Shown here one piece after another: positions 22,917 through 31,624 of a stretch of 64,000 nucleotides of DNA. The stretch covers positions 1-64,000 of the forward strand of contig JADZFR010000001.1 of the NCBI GenBank assembly GCA_020849795.1. The letters run 5' to 3'. The position numbers and the translations under genes were made by a program. This DNA is from Planctomycetota bacterium (GTDB lineage Bacteria > Planctomycetota > UBA8742 > UBA2392). How positions within the stretch are numbered: position 1 is the first letter of the stretch; every line of letters starts with the position of its first letter. Below the pieces are notes generated by a model, which made no database searches, was not told the DNA's origin, and worked only from the letters and a program-made list of their open reading frames with translations.

Positions 22917-25379
22917 ATGGTGATGGGGCCGTTCGAACGCAGCTTTCACTTTCTGGCACGGCGCAAAGCCGTGCTGCCTGTGTTGTTGCTGGTCGTGCTC
23001 GCGTTCTCGGTGGGCGGCGCTGTGCAGGTGAGTTTCGCCGAGGACATCTTCGCGCTTCTGCCGGCGGACGAACCCCGCGTCGCCGAAACCCGCATTGCCC
23101 TTGAGCGTTATCGCGGCCTTGAACGCATCGTAGTTGCCCTGGAGAGCGACGATCCGGCTGTGCTTGCGACGGCGGTCGATGATGCCGACGCCAACCTGCG
23201 CAAACTGGTGGGAGTGAAGGGCGTGGTTTCGCGGGTTGACCGGGCGGCGCGCGAGGACATCTTCAACCTGTACTCGGGCAAGGCGCCGCTGCTGTTTGAT
23301 GAGGCGTTTCGCGCCGAGCTGGAACCCCGCCTGACGCGCGAATACTTTGCCGCGCGCCTGCAGGACTTTCTGGACGAGCAAGCCGGCAAAGAGGGCATCA
23401 GCGTGGTCAGCACGTTTCGCCGCGACCCGTTCGGGTTTGATGAACTGGTGTTCAAGCGCTTCGAGCACCTCAACGGCGGGTTTCGTGGCAAGACCGACGG
23501 TGTGGGGCGCATTCTGAGCAGTGACGGTCGCTTTGCCGTACTGTTCGTGGAGGCCGACTTTCCGTCCAGCGACACCGGCCGCGGGCGCGAATTCATGGAC
23601 GCATTGCAGGCCGCGCTGCCGACAAGCGTCACGGCTCATGTGATCGGCGCCCACCGCAGCAGCGTCGACAACGCCGTGGTGTTGCGCAGCGACATGCACT
23701 TGACGATTGCGACCAGCCTGATTGCGATCGTGCTGCTGTTTCTGATTGTCTTTCGCAGCCTGACACCGATCGTTCTACCGCTGTTGGGCGTGGGCTTCGG
23801 GTTCATTGTTGCGCTGGGGTTGCAGGGCTGGATTCACGGCGAGCTCAGCGCGATCACGGTCGGATTTTCCGCGGTGCTGCTGGGCATTGCAGTGGATTAC
23901 GGCATTCACCTGGTCTCGGCGTACGGCAACGAGCCGGGCGACCGACCTGAACGCGCGCGGTCGGCACTGGTCCATGTCGGGCGCCCCGCCTTCGTGGCTG
24001 CGCTGACTACTGTGGCAGCGATCCTGATGCTGCGCTTTTCAAGCTTTGACGGCCTGCACCAGTTGTCTGAGATGGCGATGGCGGGCATTGCCGGCGCCCT
24101 TGTCTTTGCGCTGCTTGCCGGCCCGCAACTTCTGCGTGTCGCAGGGCCGAAGTCGGTTTCAGCGCAGGGGCTGGCCAGCATGGTGGGACGGCTGAATGCA
24201 ACGCGGCGGCGGCTGCGGTTGCCGTTGCTGGTTGTGGCACTGTCGGCGACGCTGGGCTTGGGCGCGTGCCTGCCGCTTGTGGGTTTCGACGGCGACGTGA
24301 TGAACCTGGATGGCAAGAGCGACGCCACGCGTGAGTCAGAAATCGAGGTGCAAAGGGCGTTCGGTCAGGACACCCTCAGTCGCACGCTTGTTGTGAGCAG
24401 CGGCGGCGATATGCAGGCCGCGCTGCGCGAAAATGACGTGAATTCGGCATCACTTCACCGGCTGTCGGCAAAGTTTGAGGGGCTGGCCTGGGTGCTGCCG
24501 GCGCGAGTGACGCAGCAGCAACACCTTGAGCACTGGCAGCGGTTCTGGAGCGAACAGCGCATTGACGCACTAAAGCATGCGATGGCGCAGGCGCGCGCAG
24601 TGCGGCCGGACACCGGCACAGAGTTGGGATTCAGTGAAGAGCAGATCGAGGCCCGGTTTGCCGAACTTTTCGCCGGCATTCGCATGGCGACGCCGCCCGC
24701 CCAGCTTGATCCGTCGGACCTGCGCGGCAAGCCGGTGTGGGCACTGCTGGCCAGCTACCTGAGCGAACATGCGGACGGAGTCTCGGTCGGCGCGACGGCG
24801 ACCCTTGACTCGTCAAGCACGGGTGAACTGCGCGCAGCCGCGCCGTCTGCAATCGTGTTGAACAAGGCGGGCTTCGTGGTGCGCATGGTGGGCTTCATCC
24901 AGTCCGATCTGCTGCTGATGGGCGGACTTTCCCTGCTGCTGGTGATCGTGGTGCTGGTCTCTACCTTCGGCAGCGCGCGTGAGGTGAGTATTGCATTGGT
25001 GCCCGTTGCCGGCGGCATGGTCTGGACTCTGGGGCTGATGGGCCTGTTCGGGATCGATTTCAACATCATCAATACGCTCGTGACAGTGTTCATCGCGGGG
25101 CTGGGCATCGACTACGGCATTTTCTTTGTGCAAACGTGGCGCGGCAGCACCAGCCCCGAGCACGCGGCACGGCGGCTGCAGCACGCGGGTGCAGGCGTAC
25201 TGGTGGCTGCGCTGACAACATTGTTCGGCTTCGGCAGCCTGGCACTGGCAAACCACCCGGCTTTGTTCAGTGTTGGCATCACGACGGCGCTGGGCGTAAC
25301 GTCCGCGCTGCTGCTGACGCTGTTCGTAGTGCCGACACTGCTGGAGTTCGGGCGCAGCAAGGAAAGCAAACATGATTGA
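22917..25379 (+). CDS. MMPL/RND-family lipid exporter
   Basis: An 820-residue inner-membrane transporter (start at ATG 22917; a TTG at 22863 would add 18 residues directly after the previous gene). It has the two-fold RND layout: one N-terminal helix, a large periplasmic domain, five helices (about 250-430), then the same again. Each half carries the conserved VDYGIH / IDYGIFF segment in TM4. MMPL proteins move lipids or polyenes across the inner membrane, and ApeM-type members occur in aryl-polyene clusters. The last 8 bp overlap the following lipoprotein gene, supporting joint function. Confidence 0.86.
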   Translation: MVMGPFERSFHFLARRKAVLPVLLLVVLAFSVGGAVQVSFAEDIFALLPADEPRVAETRIALERYRGLERIVVALESDDPAVLATAVDDADANLRKLVGVKGVVSRVDRAAREDIFNLYSGKAPLLFDEAFRAELEPRLTREYFAARLQDFLDEQAGKEGISVVSTFRRDPFGFDELVFKRFEHLNGGFRGKTDGVGRILSSDGRFAVLFVEADFPSSDTGRGREFMDALQAALPTSVTAHVIGAHRSSVDNAVVLRSDMHLTIATSLIAIVLLFLIVFRSLTPIVLPLLGVGFGFIVALGLQGWIHGELSAITVGFSAVLLGIAVDYGIHLVSAYGNEPGDRPERARSALVHVGRPAFVAALTTVAAILMLRFSSFDGLHQLSEMAMAGIAGALVFALLAGPQLLRVAGPKSVSAQGLASMVGRLNATRRRLRLPLLVVALSATLGLGACLPLVGFDGDVMNLDGKSDATRESEIEVQRAFGQDTLSRTLVVSSGGDMQAALRENDVNSASLHRLSAKFEGLAWVLPARVTQQQHLEHWQRFWSEQRIDALKHAMAQARAVRPDTGTELGFSEEQIEARFAELFAGIRMATPPAQLDPSDLRGKPVWALLASYLSEHADGVSVGATATLDSSSTGELRAAAPSAIVLNKAGFVVRMVGFIQSDLLLMGGLSLLLVIVVLVSTFGSAREVSIALVPVAGGMVWTLGLMGLFGIDFNIINTLVTVFIAGLGIDYGIFFVQTWRGSTSPEHAARRLQHAGAGVLVAALTTLFGFGSLALANHPALFSVGITTALGVTSALLLTLFVVPTLLEFGRSKESKHD

Positions 25380-26196
25380 GCATAAGCTGCGCCGTGCGAG
25401 AACCAGAACCAGGCGAATTGGCGAAGCGTCAGCCATCGCGCTCATCCTTGGCGTGTTGTTGAGCGCCTGCGCAGAAACGGACCCATACAAACGCCTTGAG
25501 CCTGCGGCGGTAAGCGACGCCGCAACCAGCGCGCACAGCGCATTCAACAGGCGCTGGCCCACGCAATTCAAAGCCGTCCAGACGGTGACAATCGACTTTC
25601 GAGTCACGACGCGCACGCTGGTCGGCTACTTGATCGTACAGGGCCACGAAAAGTTTCGGTTGCAGGGCATGACCGAACAGGGGATCAAGCTGTTCGACAT
25701 CGTGGGCGACGGCGACGAAAGCCGGGTGGTATACGCAGCGGAGGAGTTTGACCCACGCGTGCTGGAGAGCATCACGCGCGACATTCGCCGCGTGTTCCTG
25801 TTCGAATCGATGGATGTGGGCAGTGGCGTGCGCTACCGCACGACACTGGGTGATGTCGGTGACGTGCTGGTGGCGATGCCCGCGCGCGTGCTGTCACAGG
25901 GCGACAGCGGAGCGACCGTGGAGATTTCGGGCCCGCGCGGGCAGTTGCGCATGAACATGGTGGGCAAGCCGCCGCGGGTGGACCGGTACGCCTTTCGCCG
26001 TGATGACCGGGACCTCTATCGCGTGGACCACTACGAGTGGCACGACATGGGCGGTGCGTACGTGCCCACCACCATCGTGCTGCGCGAGCGCGGCGTGCAG
26101 TCAAATGGCCCACCCTACAAGCTGACCATCAAACTCACGGAGCTGATGGTCCGCGACGAGCCGTGGCCCGCCAGCGTGTTTGAGTTGGGGGACTGA
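25372..26196 (+). CDS. DUF3261-like / LolA-fold lipoprotein
   Basis: A 274-residue lipoprotein with lipobox LLSAC at about residue 33. The mature part has a predicted half-barrel of antiparallel strands (LVGYLIVQGHEKFRLQGMTEQGIKLFDIVGDG; quoted in parts, residues about 82-112), like LolA/DUF3261 proteins that shield lipid tails in the periplasm. DUF3261 lipoproteins regularly accompany MMPL exporters in aryl-polyene clusters. It overlaps the exporter gene by 8 bp, so the two are likely translated together. It probably passes the acyl product from the exporter toward the outer membrane (inference). Confidence 0.7.
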   Translation: MIEHKLRRARTRTRRIGEASAIALILGVLLSACAETDPYKRLEPAAVSDAATSAHSAFNRRWPTQFKAVQTVTIDFRVTTRTLVGYLIVQGHEKFRLQGMTEQGIKLFDIVGDGDESRVVYAAEEFDPRVLESITRDIRRVFLFESMDVGSGVRYRTTLGDVGDVLVAMPARVLSQGDSGATVEISGPRGQLRMNMVGKPPRVDRYAFRRDDRDLYRVDHYEWHDMGGAYVPTTIVLRERGVQSNGPPYKLTIKLTELMVRDEPWPASVFELGD

Positions 26197-26282
26197 GAGG
26201 CGCGTGCCCCCCGCAACTTCCGTCGCGGTTATTCGAGCCGATTGTGCTTGCCCGTCTGCCGCGGAATGCTTCCCTAACCGCC

Positions 26283-26645
26283 ATGGCTCTTGCAGATGAG
26301 ATCGTCGCCGCGACGCTGGACTTTCAACCCGGTGAGGGCGCGTGCACAGCCCGGCTGCGCTTCTCGGGCGCCGAGGACTTCTTTCAGGGGCACTTTCCCG
26401 GCAGGGCTGTACTGCCGGCCGTGGTCCAGATTGCCACCGTGGTCTGTTTTGCCTCAAAGCTCGCGGGCACTGAGTTGCGGCTGGCAGAGGTGACGCGCGC
26501 AAAGTTCACGAACCCGACTGGCCCCGGCCGCGAGCTTGCGATGCACCTGACAATGGACCAGAAAGTAGAAGGCCGGCGGCGCGTGAAGGCGACGTTGCTT
26601 GACGGCGATCTAGAAGTTGCGGAGCTGACACTGCGCGTCGCCTAG
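26283..26645 (+). CDS. Hotdog-fold 3-hydroxyacyl-ACP dehydratase (ApeI/FabZ-like)
   Basis: A 120-residue single hotdog domain starting at ATG 26283 (MALADEIVAATLDF); a GTG at 26244 is the alternative. FFQGHFPGRAVLPAVVQIA contains the dehydratase His in GHFPG. The Glu that FabZ carries in the following helix (PGVLxxEAxAQ) is replaced here, where the helix reads PAVVQIATVV. ApeI-type dehydratases show the same LPGVxQ pattern. It would remove water to set double bonds in the growing chain. Its stop overlaps the stop of the ACP gene on the other strand. Confidence 0.78.
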   Translation: MALADEIVAATLDFQPGEGACTARLRFSGAEDFFQGHFPGRAVLPAVVQIATVVCFASKLAGTELRLAEVTRAKFTNPTGPGRELAMHLTMDQKVEGRRRVKATLLDGDLEVAELTLRVA

Positions 26646-26887
26646 GCGGCAGCGCGCTCTTCGACAAATTGGTAAAGCTGCTCGACGCGGCGGATTTTAC
26701 GGGCGGCGCCTTCTTCTACCTTGAAGCCGAACGCCTTTTCGAGCGCGACGACCAGGTCAATGGCATCAAGGCTGTCGAGGCCAAGGTCGTCGTAAAGGTC
26801 TTTGTCAGGTGTGATGTCACCCTGTGCCAGTTCAAACTCGCGCGCGACGATTTGCTGTACCTGACTGCGGATAGTATCCGTTGCCAT
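26642..26887 (-). CDS. Acyl carrier protein (second in the cluster)
   Basis: An 81-residue ACP on the opposite strand to its neighbours. Start at 26887 (MATDTIRSQVQQIV). The phosphopantetheine Ser is in LGLDSLDAIDLVVALEKAF, and DKDLYDDLGLDSLDAI fits the standard ACP helix II region. The stop codons of this gene and the dehydratase gene share the palindrome CTAG at 26642-26645. Two distinct ACPs in one locus are typical of aryl-polyene clusters (ApeE/ApeF). Confidence 0.9.
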   Translation of the reverse strand: MATDTIRSQVQQIVAREFELAQGDITPDKDLYDDLGLDSLDAIDLVVALEKAFGFKVEEGAARKIRRVEQLYQFVEERAAA

Positions 26888-26976
26888 ACCTATACTGCCG
26901 CCCCCAAGGGGAAAAGGGCCGACCCACACTTGTATTCTCAGGCAAGCGGGGCACATAAGCAAGTGGACACCTGAAC

Positions 26977-29511
26977 GTGAACGAGCAAACCACAACCGCC
27001 TACCCGCCGCCCAGTAACGCCGTTATGAACGCGCTGCGTACGCCCGCTGCCTACGGCTTGCTGGCGGCCCAGTTGCTGTTTGTGCTGTTTATCCTCGAGA
27101 TTCCGTACTGGATTGCTGACCGCTTCCTGGCGCGACATCGTGGCGACACGTTCTACCGTGCCCAGAAACAGGTGGCCCGCTGGTTCTTCCGGCTTTACCC
27201 GTTTGGCGGGCAGCGCCGCATCAACGTGCGCAAAGAAGCGTTTCCGGTTCCGTGTGTCATTGTGTGCAACCACCAGAGCATGCTCGACATCCTGATGGCG
27301 CTCTTGCTGCCCGTGAACGCGCGCTGGTTCATCAAACCCTGGACCCTGAAGATTCCGCTGATGGGCGAGTTGAACAAGCTCGCCGGACACATTCGTGTTG
27401 ACGACACCGAAGCCGGCGACCCCGAGCGCCCCCAGGGTTTCGAAACCGCCTTGCAGTACTTGAAGGACGGCATCAGCATCCTGTTCTTTCCTGAGGGCTC
27501 ACGCAGCCCCGACGGCAACATCAAGCGCTTCAAGAACGGCGCGTTCTTGCTGGCGATTGAAGCGGGCGTGCCCGTCGTGCCCGTCGTGCTTGAGGGTACC
27601 GGAGCCTGCGTGCGCAAGGGCAGCCCAGCGGTCCATCACCCCGATGTCGTGATGAAAGTGCTGCCGCCGGTACCGACCACCGGCCTGAAAGGCGAGATGG
27701 ACGCGGCACGCCTCAAGTCAGCCATTCACGAGTCGATGGCAGCCGAAATTGCCAGCCTGCGCGCCAGGAAGACCGGAGTGCCGCGCATCCACGGGTGGGT
27801 CACACGGCTTGGCATGTTCGGAGTCGCGCTGGTGATCGGTGTGCTGGTCAGCCTTTCGATCTACGTGAAAAATTTCTGTATAGCCGAGCCGCCGGCATTT
27901 GATGGCGACCGCTCGCTGGCGAAAGAAGACGTTCGCGAAGTCTCACTGGATGAGCGAGTCGTCACCCGGCTTGGCCACAACTGGCGCAGGCGCCGCGACG
28001 GGGTCAACGAGATCGCGCTCTCCGGCACTCCCTGGGAACGCGGTTACGCCAACGCGCGCCTCACCCCCGAGTTGCTGGAACAGCAGGAACGCCACCTACT
28101 GAGCACGGCCCGCGAATTTCTGCCAAATGCCGCATCGTTCTGGCTGGTCAAGCAACTGATCGCCGTGAACAACCGAAACCTGCCGGACCACGTGTCCGAG
28201 CAGGAGCAGCTGGAAGTGCTGGGTCTGGTCGAGGGCAGCACGGACCATTACCCCGACGAAGGTGTGCCGCTGTATCACCGGGTGTTGAACTATCACGCAG
28301 CCCACGACATCAGCCACGTGCTGATCGACAATCCGCTGGTTGCCGAGAAAGAGATCGTCGGCTGCACAGCGTTTGCCGCATGGGGCGACGCCACCGCCGG
28401 CGGCGACCTGTGGGTCGCCCGCAACTTTGACTGGGAAGCGGGCGAGATCTTCGACAAAGAAAAGTGCATCCTGTACGTGTGGCCCGAGGGCGGCCTCGCC
28501 TATGTCCACGTGGCATGGGCCGGGATGGCAGGGGCCGTCACGGGCATCAACGAAGCGGGCATCAGCATCCACATCAATGCCGCCCGCACCGACGAAACCG
28601 GCTTTGGCCGCATCGGCACGCCGGTAAGCATGCTGGTCAAGCGCGTGCTGGAGCAGGCCCGCACGATTGACGATGCCCACGGCATTCTGCGCGAGGCACA
28701 GGTCTTTGTCAGTGACTCATACATGGTCGCCAGCCGCGATGAAAAGCGCGCCGTGGTGATTGAGAAGTCGCCGGGGCATTGTGTCCTGCGCGAAGCAAGC
28801 ACGCCAGGCATGCTGCTTCAAAGCAACCATTTCCTGGGCGAGCCCTGGAAAGCCGATCCCGTGCAGAAAGAACAGATCGAGCGTGCCACAACACTGTATC
28901 GCTGGCAGCGGCTGGAAGAGCTGACCGCGAAACACCACGGCAAGGTGAACAAGGACGTGTGTCTGCAGATTCTGCGCGACCGCAAGGGGCGCGGCGACAA
29001 AGAGCTTGGTTTCGGCAACCGCAACGCCATCGACGGCGGCATCTGCGCGCACAGCGTGATCATGAATGTCACCACGGGCCAGATGTGGGTGTCCAGCGGC
29101 CCGCATACGTACGGACATTACGTGTACGTTCCGGTTTACGAGATGTTGGAGGCCCAGCCGCAGGGCTCTCTGCGGATGCACATCGCGCGACAGGACTATC
29201 TTCCGCGTGACCCGCGAGCAGCCGAGGCTGACGATCTGCGCGAGTTCACGAAGCAGCTCAAGGTAACGCGCCTGAACCTCGAGTCAGAGGATCTACCGGC
29301 CCTTGAGGCTAACCTGCGCACGCTGCACAACCTGAATCCCGATGCATTCGAGACGGCCTACTTCGGTGGACGTTTCTCGTATCTCAAGGGCAAGTACGCC
29401 GAAGCTGCCAAGCACTTTCAGACGGCGCTGAATCGCGACCCGCACTACGAAGAGGTGCGGGAACACATCAAGGTGTGGCTGAACCGGGCCAACGACAAAG
29501 CCGCCAAGTAG
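26977..29511 (+). CDS. Fusion: PlsC-type acyltransferase - C45 Ntn acyltransferase/hydrolase - TPR
   Basis: An 844-residue fusion (start GTG 26977; ATG 27025 possible). Residues about 25-50 are hydrophobic. Residues about 75-275 form a lysophospholipid acyltransferase domain with NHQSMLD (about 98) and FPEGSRS (about 171). A membrane helix (GMFGVALVIGVLVSLSIYV, about 278-297) leads into a C45 peptidase/acyl-CoA:penicillin acyltransferase-type domain. Its expected autoprocessing nucleophile is Cys463 in IVGCTAFAAWG, followed by ARNFDWE. The last 60 residues carry a TPR motif (FSYLKGKYAEAAKHFQTAL). It lies 90 bp from the divergent ACP. PlsC and C45 genes occur as separate genes in flexirubin-like clusters, so a role in esterifying the product is plausible. 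Confidence 0.85.
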   Translation: MNEQTTTAYPPPSNAVMNALRTPAAYGLLAAQLLFVLFILEIPYWIADRFLARHRGDTFYRAQKQVARWFFRLYPFGGQRRINVRKEAFPVPCVIVCNHQSMLDILMALLLPVNARWFIKPWTLKIPLMGELNKLAGHIRVDDTEAGDPERPQGFETALQYLKDGISILFFPEGSRSPDGNIKRFKNGAFLLAIEAGVPVVPVVLEGTGACVRKGSPAVHHPDVVMKVLPPVPTTGLKGEMDAARLKSAIHESMAAEIASLRARKTGVPRIHGWVTRLGMFGVALVIGVLVSLSIYVKNFCIAEPPAFDGDRSLAKEDVREVSLDERVVTRLGHNWRRRRDGVNEIALSGTPWERGYANARLTPELLEQQERHLLSTAREFLPNAASFWLVKQLIAVNNRNLPDHVSEQEQLEVLGLVEGSTDHYPDEGVPLYHRVLNYHAAHDISHVLIDNPLVAEKEIVGCTAFAAWGDATAGGDLWVARNFDWEAGEIFDKEKCILYVWPEGGLAYVHVAWAGMAGAVTGINEAGISIHINAARTDETGFGRIGTPVSMLVKRVLEQARTIDDAHGILREAQVFVSDSYMVASRDEKRAVVIEKSPGHCVLREASTPGMLLQSNHFLGEPWKADPVQKEQIERATTLYRWQRLEELTAKHHGKVNKDVCLQILRDRKGRGDKELGFGNRNAIDGGICAHSVIMNVTTGQMWVSSGPHTYGHYVYVPVYEMLEAQPQGSLRMHIARQDYLPRDPRAAEADDLREFTKQLKVTRLNLESEDLPALEANLRTLHNLNPDAFETAYFGGRFSYLKGKYAEAAKHFQTALNRDPHYEEVREHIKVWLNRANDKAAK

Positions 29512-29531
29512 CGGCAATCCGACAGGAGCCC

Positions 29532-29567
29532 AAAAAAAAACAGCGAGCCGGCAATTGCCGGCTCGCT
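29532..29567 (-). terminator. Intrinsic terminator of the anti-sigma/sigma operon
   Basis: A 26-bp perfect palindrome at 29542-29567 (half-site AGCGAGCCGGCAA) is followed on the minus strand by nine T (29532-29540). It lies 48 bp after the stop of the FecR-domain gene. The plus strand lacks a T tract, so it mainly serves the minus strand, though the hairpin may also help the plus-strand fusion gene. Confidence 0.88.
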
Positions 29568-29614
29568 TCCTCAAGGGGCTGGGCTGCGGGGGGGCTTGCA
29601 GCCCGAGGCCAGGT

Positions 29615-31531
29615 CTACTCTTGGGCAGTGCCCTTCGCGTCTTCTTTCTTTTCCGGCGTCTTGTTTGCCGCGTCCGGATCAGGCTTGCTCTCAGTGTTGT
29701 CGCCATCGGGCTGGTCGGGCGTCTTCTTGATGATCTTCGGCGCGGGCGGCTTTTCCACGCGCTTGACCTTGCCGGCTTCGGCCGGGCAGTCCGGGTCGCC
29801 AGCGGCAGGCGCAGGCTGTGCGGGGCGCTGCACGGGCGGGTGCATCAGTTGCTCAAAGGCAAGTTTCCATACCTTGAAATCCTCGCCCACATGAGACGCA
29901 CGGCCCGCGCACCTTGCGATGAAGTTCAGCTCAAGGTCCAGGTTGACCCTGTCGCAAAAGGCGTTTTCAACTTCGTTGGCAATCTGCACGAGCAGCTTGC
30001 CGTGGAACTTCGGGTTCGCGATCGCGGCCTGAACGAATTCAAGCACATAGTCTTCATCCACCGAGTGGCAGAGCAGCCGGGCGAGGGTCTTGGAAAGGTT
30101 GCTGTCCACATAGCTGCGTTCGTCGCGCTTCATTTCTCGGGCATCCAGCGCGCTCTTGACGCCGGCCAGAATCAGGCTTGCACGCGCATCCCCGTTCCAG
30201 TCCGGCAGCAGAAGCCTGGCCGGCCGAATTTCCGCGGTCTGGTCACGTGTCGGGAACGGCTTGCCATACTCAACTTCGGCTTCGCCGATTCGGTCCAGCA
30301 GCATTGAGCCCTGAACGTCGTGCGACACATACGCAAAGCCGGCCACGTGCTTGAGGCCGATACCGTTCTTGCGCCGCGAGACCATCGTGTAGCCCTGGCG
30401 CACGTTGACTGTGTAACCATCGCACCAGAGTTCGATTTCGCCGCTGCCCGCCGTGCGATCGAGGCTCACGTCGCCCTTGATAAGCGCAGCCCTGCCCTTC
30501 TCGTCGAACGCCACTTCGGTGCCTTTTCCAAGCACCAGCGTGCCATTGTCGGTCATCAACATCGCGACGCCGTTCGCACTCGTGCGCATCTGCATGCCCG
30601 TAGAAAGCTGGGCACCATCGTCCATGCGCGACCACTTGCCATCGCTGCCCAAGGCGTCAGCCCGGCCGGACAGCATCACCAGCCTGCCCACCGGAAGCCG
30701 CGGCGCAGCTTCGGTCGCTGGTCGATCAGTGGGTTGTGGCTTCGACTCTGGACCGGTCTCGACCTCACCCTTTGGTTCCGGGTGCTCATTGGGGTCCGGC
30801 GTTCCTGACTCCGGCGCGGGCTCTCTGCCCGGCTGTTTGGATTCACCGTCGACTGCAGCGTCCCGTTTCTCGCCGGCGTCTGGTGCAACCGGGCCGCCCT
30901 TTTCAGGCAGGTCACGCGGCCCTTTGTTGCCGTCGGCCGAATCGCCGGGTATGCTTTCTGGCGTAGTATCGCGGGAAGCTCCGGGCTCCTTCTCAGGAGC
31001 CGGAGCTTCCCTCTCCTCTGAGACATGGCTGGAAGGGTCGGTGCGGTGATCCCCTCCCTTGCCGGGCCCGCCCCGGCTATCCTTGTCTGCAGATTCCGTG
31101 ATTGGTTTATCAATGGGGCGCGCAAACGCGCCGGTAATCACGCCGACGGACAGCAAGAACGCCGCAGCCGCGCTGACCGCCGCGATGCCCGCGTAAATGC
31201 GCAACCTGCGGCGCTGCACGCGGACAAGCGAATGACGCTTGCTGCGCACGCCAAGGGGACGCTGTTCCGGAAGACGCACACTTTCAATGCTTTCATCCGC
31301 CGGGACATTCACGCCCTGGATGCGGCGCATCACACGGGCCGAGAAGTCTCGTGACAGGGAGATCTGGCGAAACAGCTGCTCGGTGGCGGCATGCACCGTC
31401 TGCAATTCGTCAAACTCGCCTTGCAGCACCGGGTCAGCCTTCAGGGCTCGCGCCAGCACGTCGCGATCTGTATCGGCGATAACGCCGTCTATGGCGCGCT
31501 GCATGAGAATCTGGAGTTCTTCGTGCGTCAT
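29615..31531 (-). CDS. Membrane-anchored FecR-domain anti-sigma-like protein
   Basis: A 638-residue protein; start at 31531 (MTHEELQILMQRAIDG). Residues 1-95 are a cytosolic helical region resembling an anti-sigma domain (no HxxxCxxC zinc motif). A single membrane helix (about 112-135, AGIAAVSAAAAFLLSVGVI) follows. Residues 140-280 are a Pro/Glu/Gly/Asp-rich spacer. A FecR-like beta-domain begins at GRLVMLSGRADALG (about 283). The C-terminus is rich in Lys, Pro and Asp. The ECF sigma gene ends 93 bp upstream on the same strand, so it is the likely cognate regulator. Trigger signal unknown. Confidence 0.75.
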   Translation of the reverse strand: MTHEELQILMQRAIDGVIADTDRDVLARALKADPVLQGEFDELQTVHAATEQLFRQISLSRDFSARVMRRIQGVNVPADESIESVRLPEQRPLGVRSKRHSLVRVQRRRLRIYAGIAAVSAAAAFLLSVGVITGAFARPIDKPITESADKDSRGGPGKGGDHRTDPSSHVSEEREAPAPEKEPGASRDTTPESIPGDSADGNKGPRDLPEKGGPVAPDAGEKRDAAVDGESKQPGREPAPESGTPDPNEHPEPKGEVETGPESKPQPTDRPATEAAPRLPVGRLVMLSGRADALGSDGKWSRMDDGAQLSTGMQMRTSANGVAMLMTDNGTLVLGKGTEVAFDEKGRAALIKGDVSLDRTAGSGEIELWCDGYTVNVRQGYTMVSRRKNGIGLKHVAGFAYVSHDVQGSMLLDRIGEAEVEYGKPFPTRDQTAEIRPARLLLPDWNGDARASLILAGVKSALDAREMKRDERSYVDSNLSKTLARLLCHSVDEDYVLEFVQAAIANPKFHGKLLVQIANEVENAFCDRVNLDLELNFIARCAGRASHVGEDFKVWKLAFEQLMHPPVQRPAQPAPAAGDPDCPAEAGKVKRVEKPPAPKIIKKTPDQPDGDNTESKPDPDAANKTPEKKEDAKGTAQE

Positions 31532-31624
31532 CTGGCTTGGCCCACTTCTACGCTGCAATGCTTAGGTGGCAGACTTGCGAGTGTGCTTACAGCGGTTTTC
31601 GCCGTTTTGCGGGACCGCAAAGTG

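Noticed and set aside
20982-23699. Minus-strand open frame of 905 codons
   Set aside because: Antisense to the ketosynthase, FAD oxidoreductase and MMPL genes; its composition (His, Arg, Gln, Ala) is that of a shadow frame.
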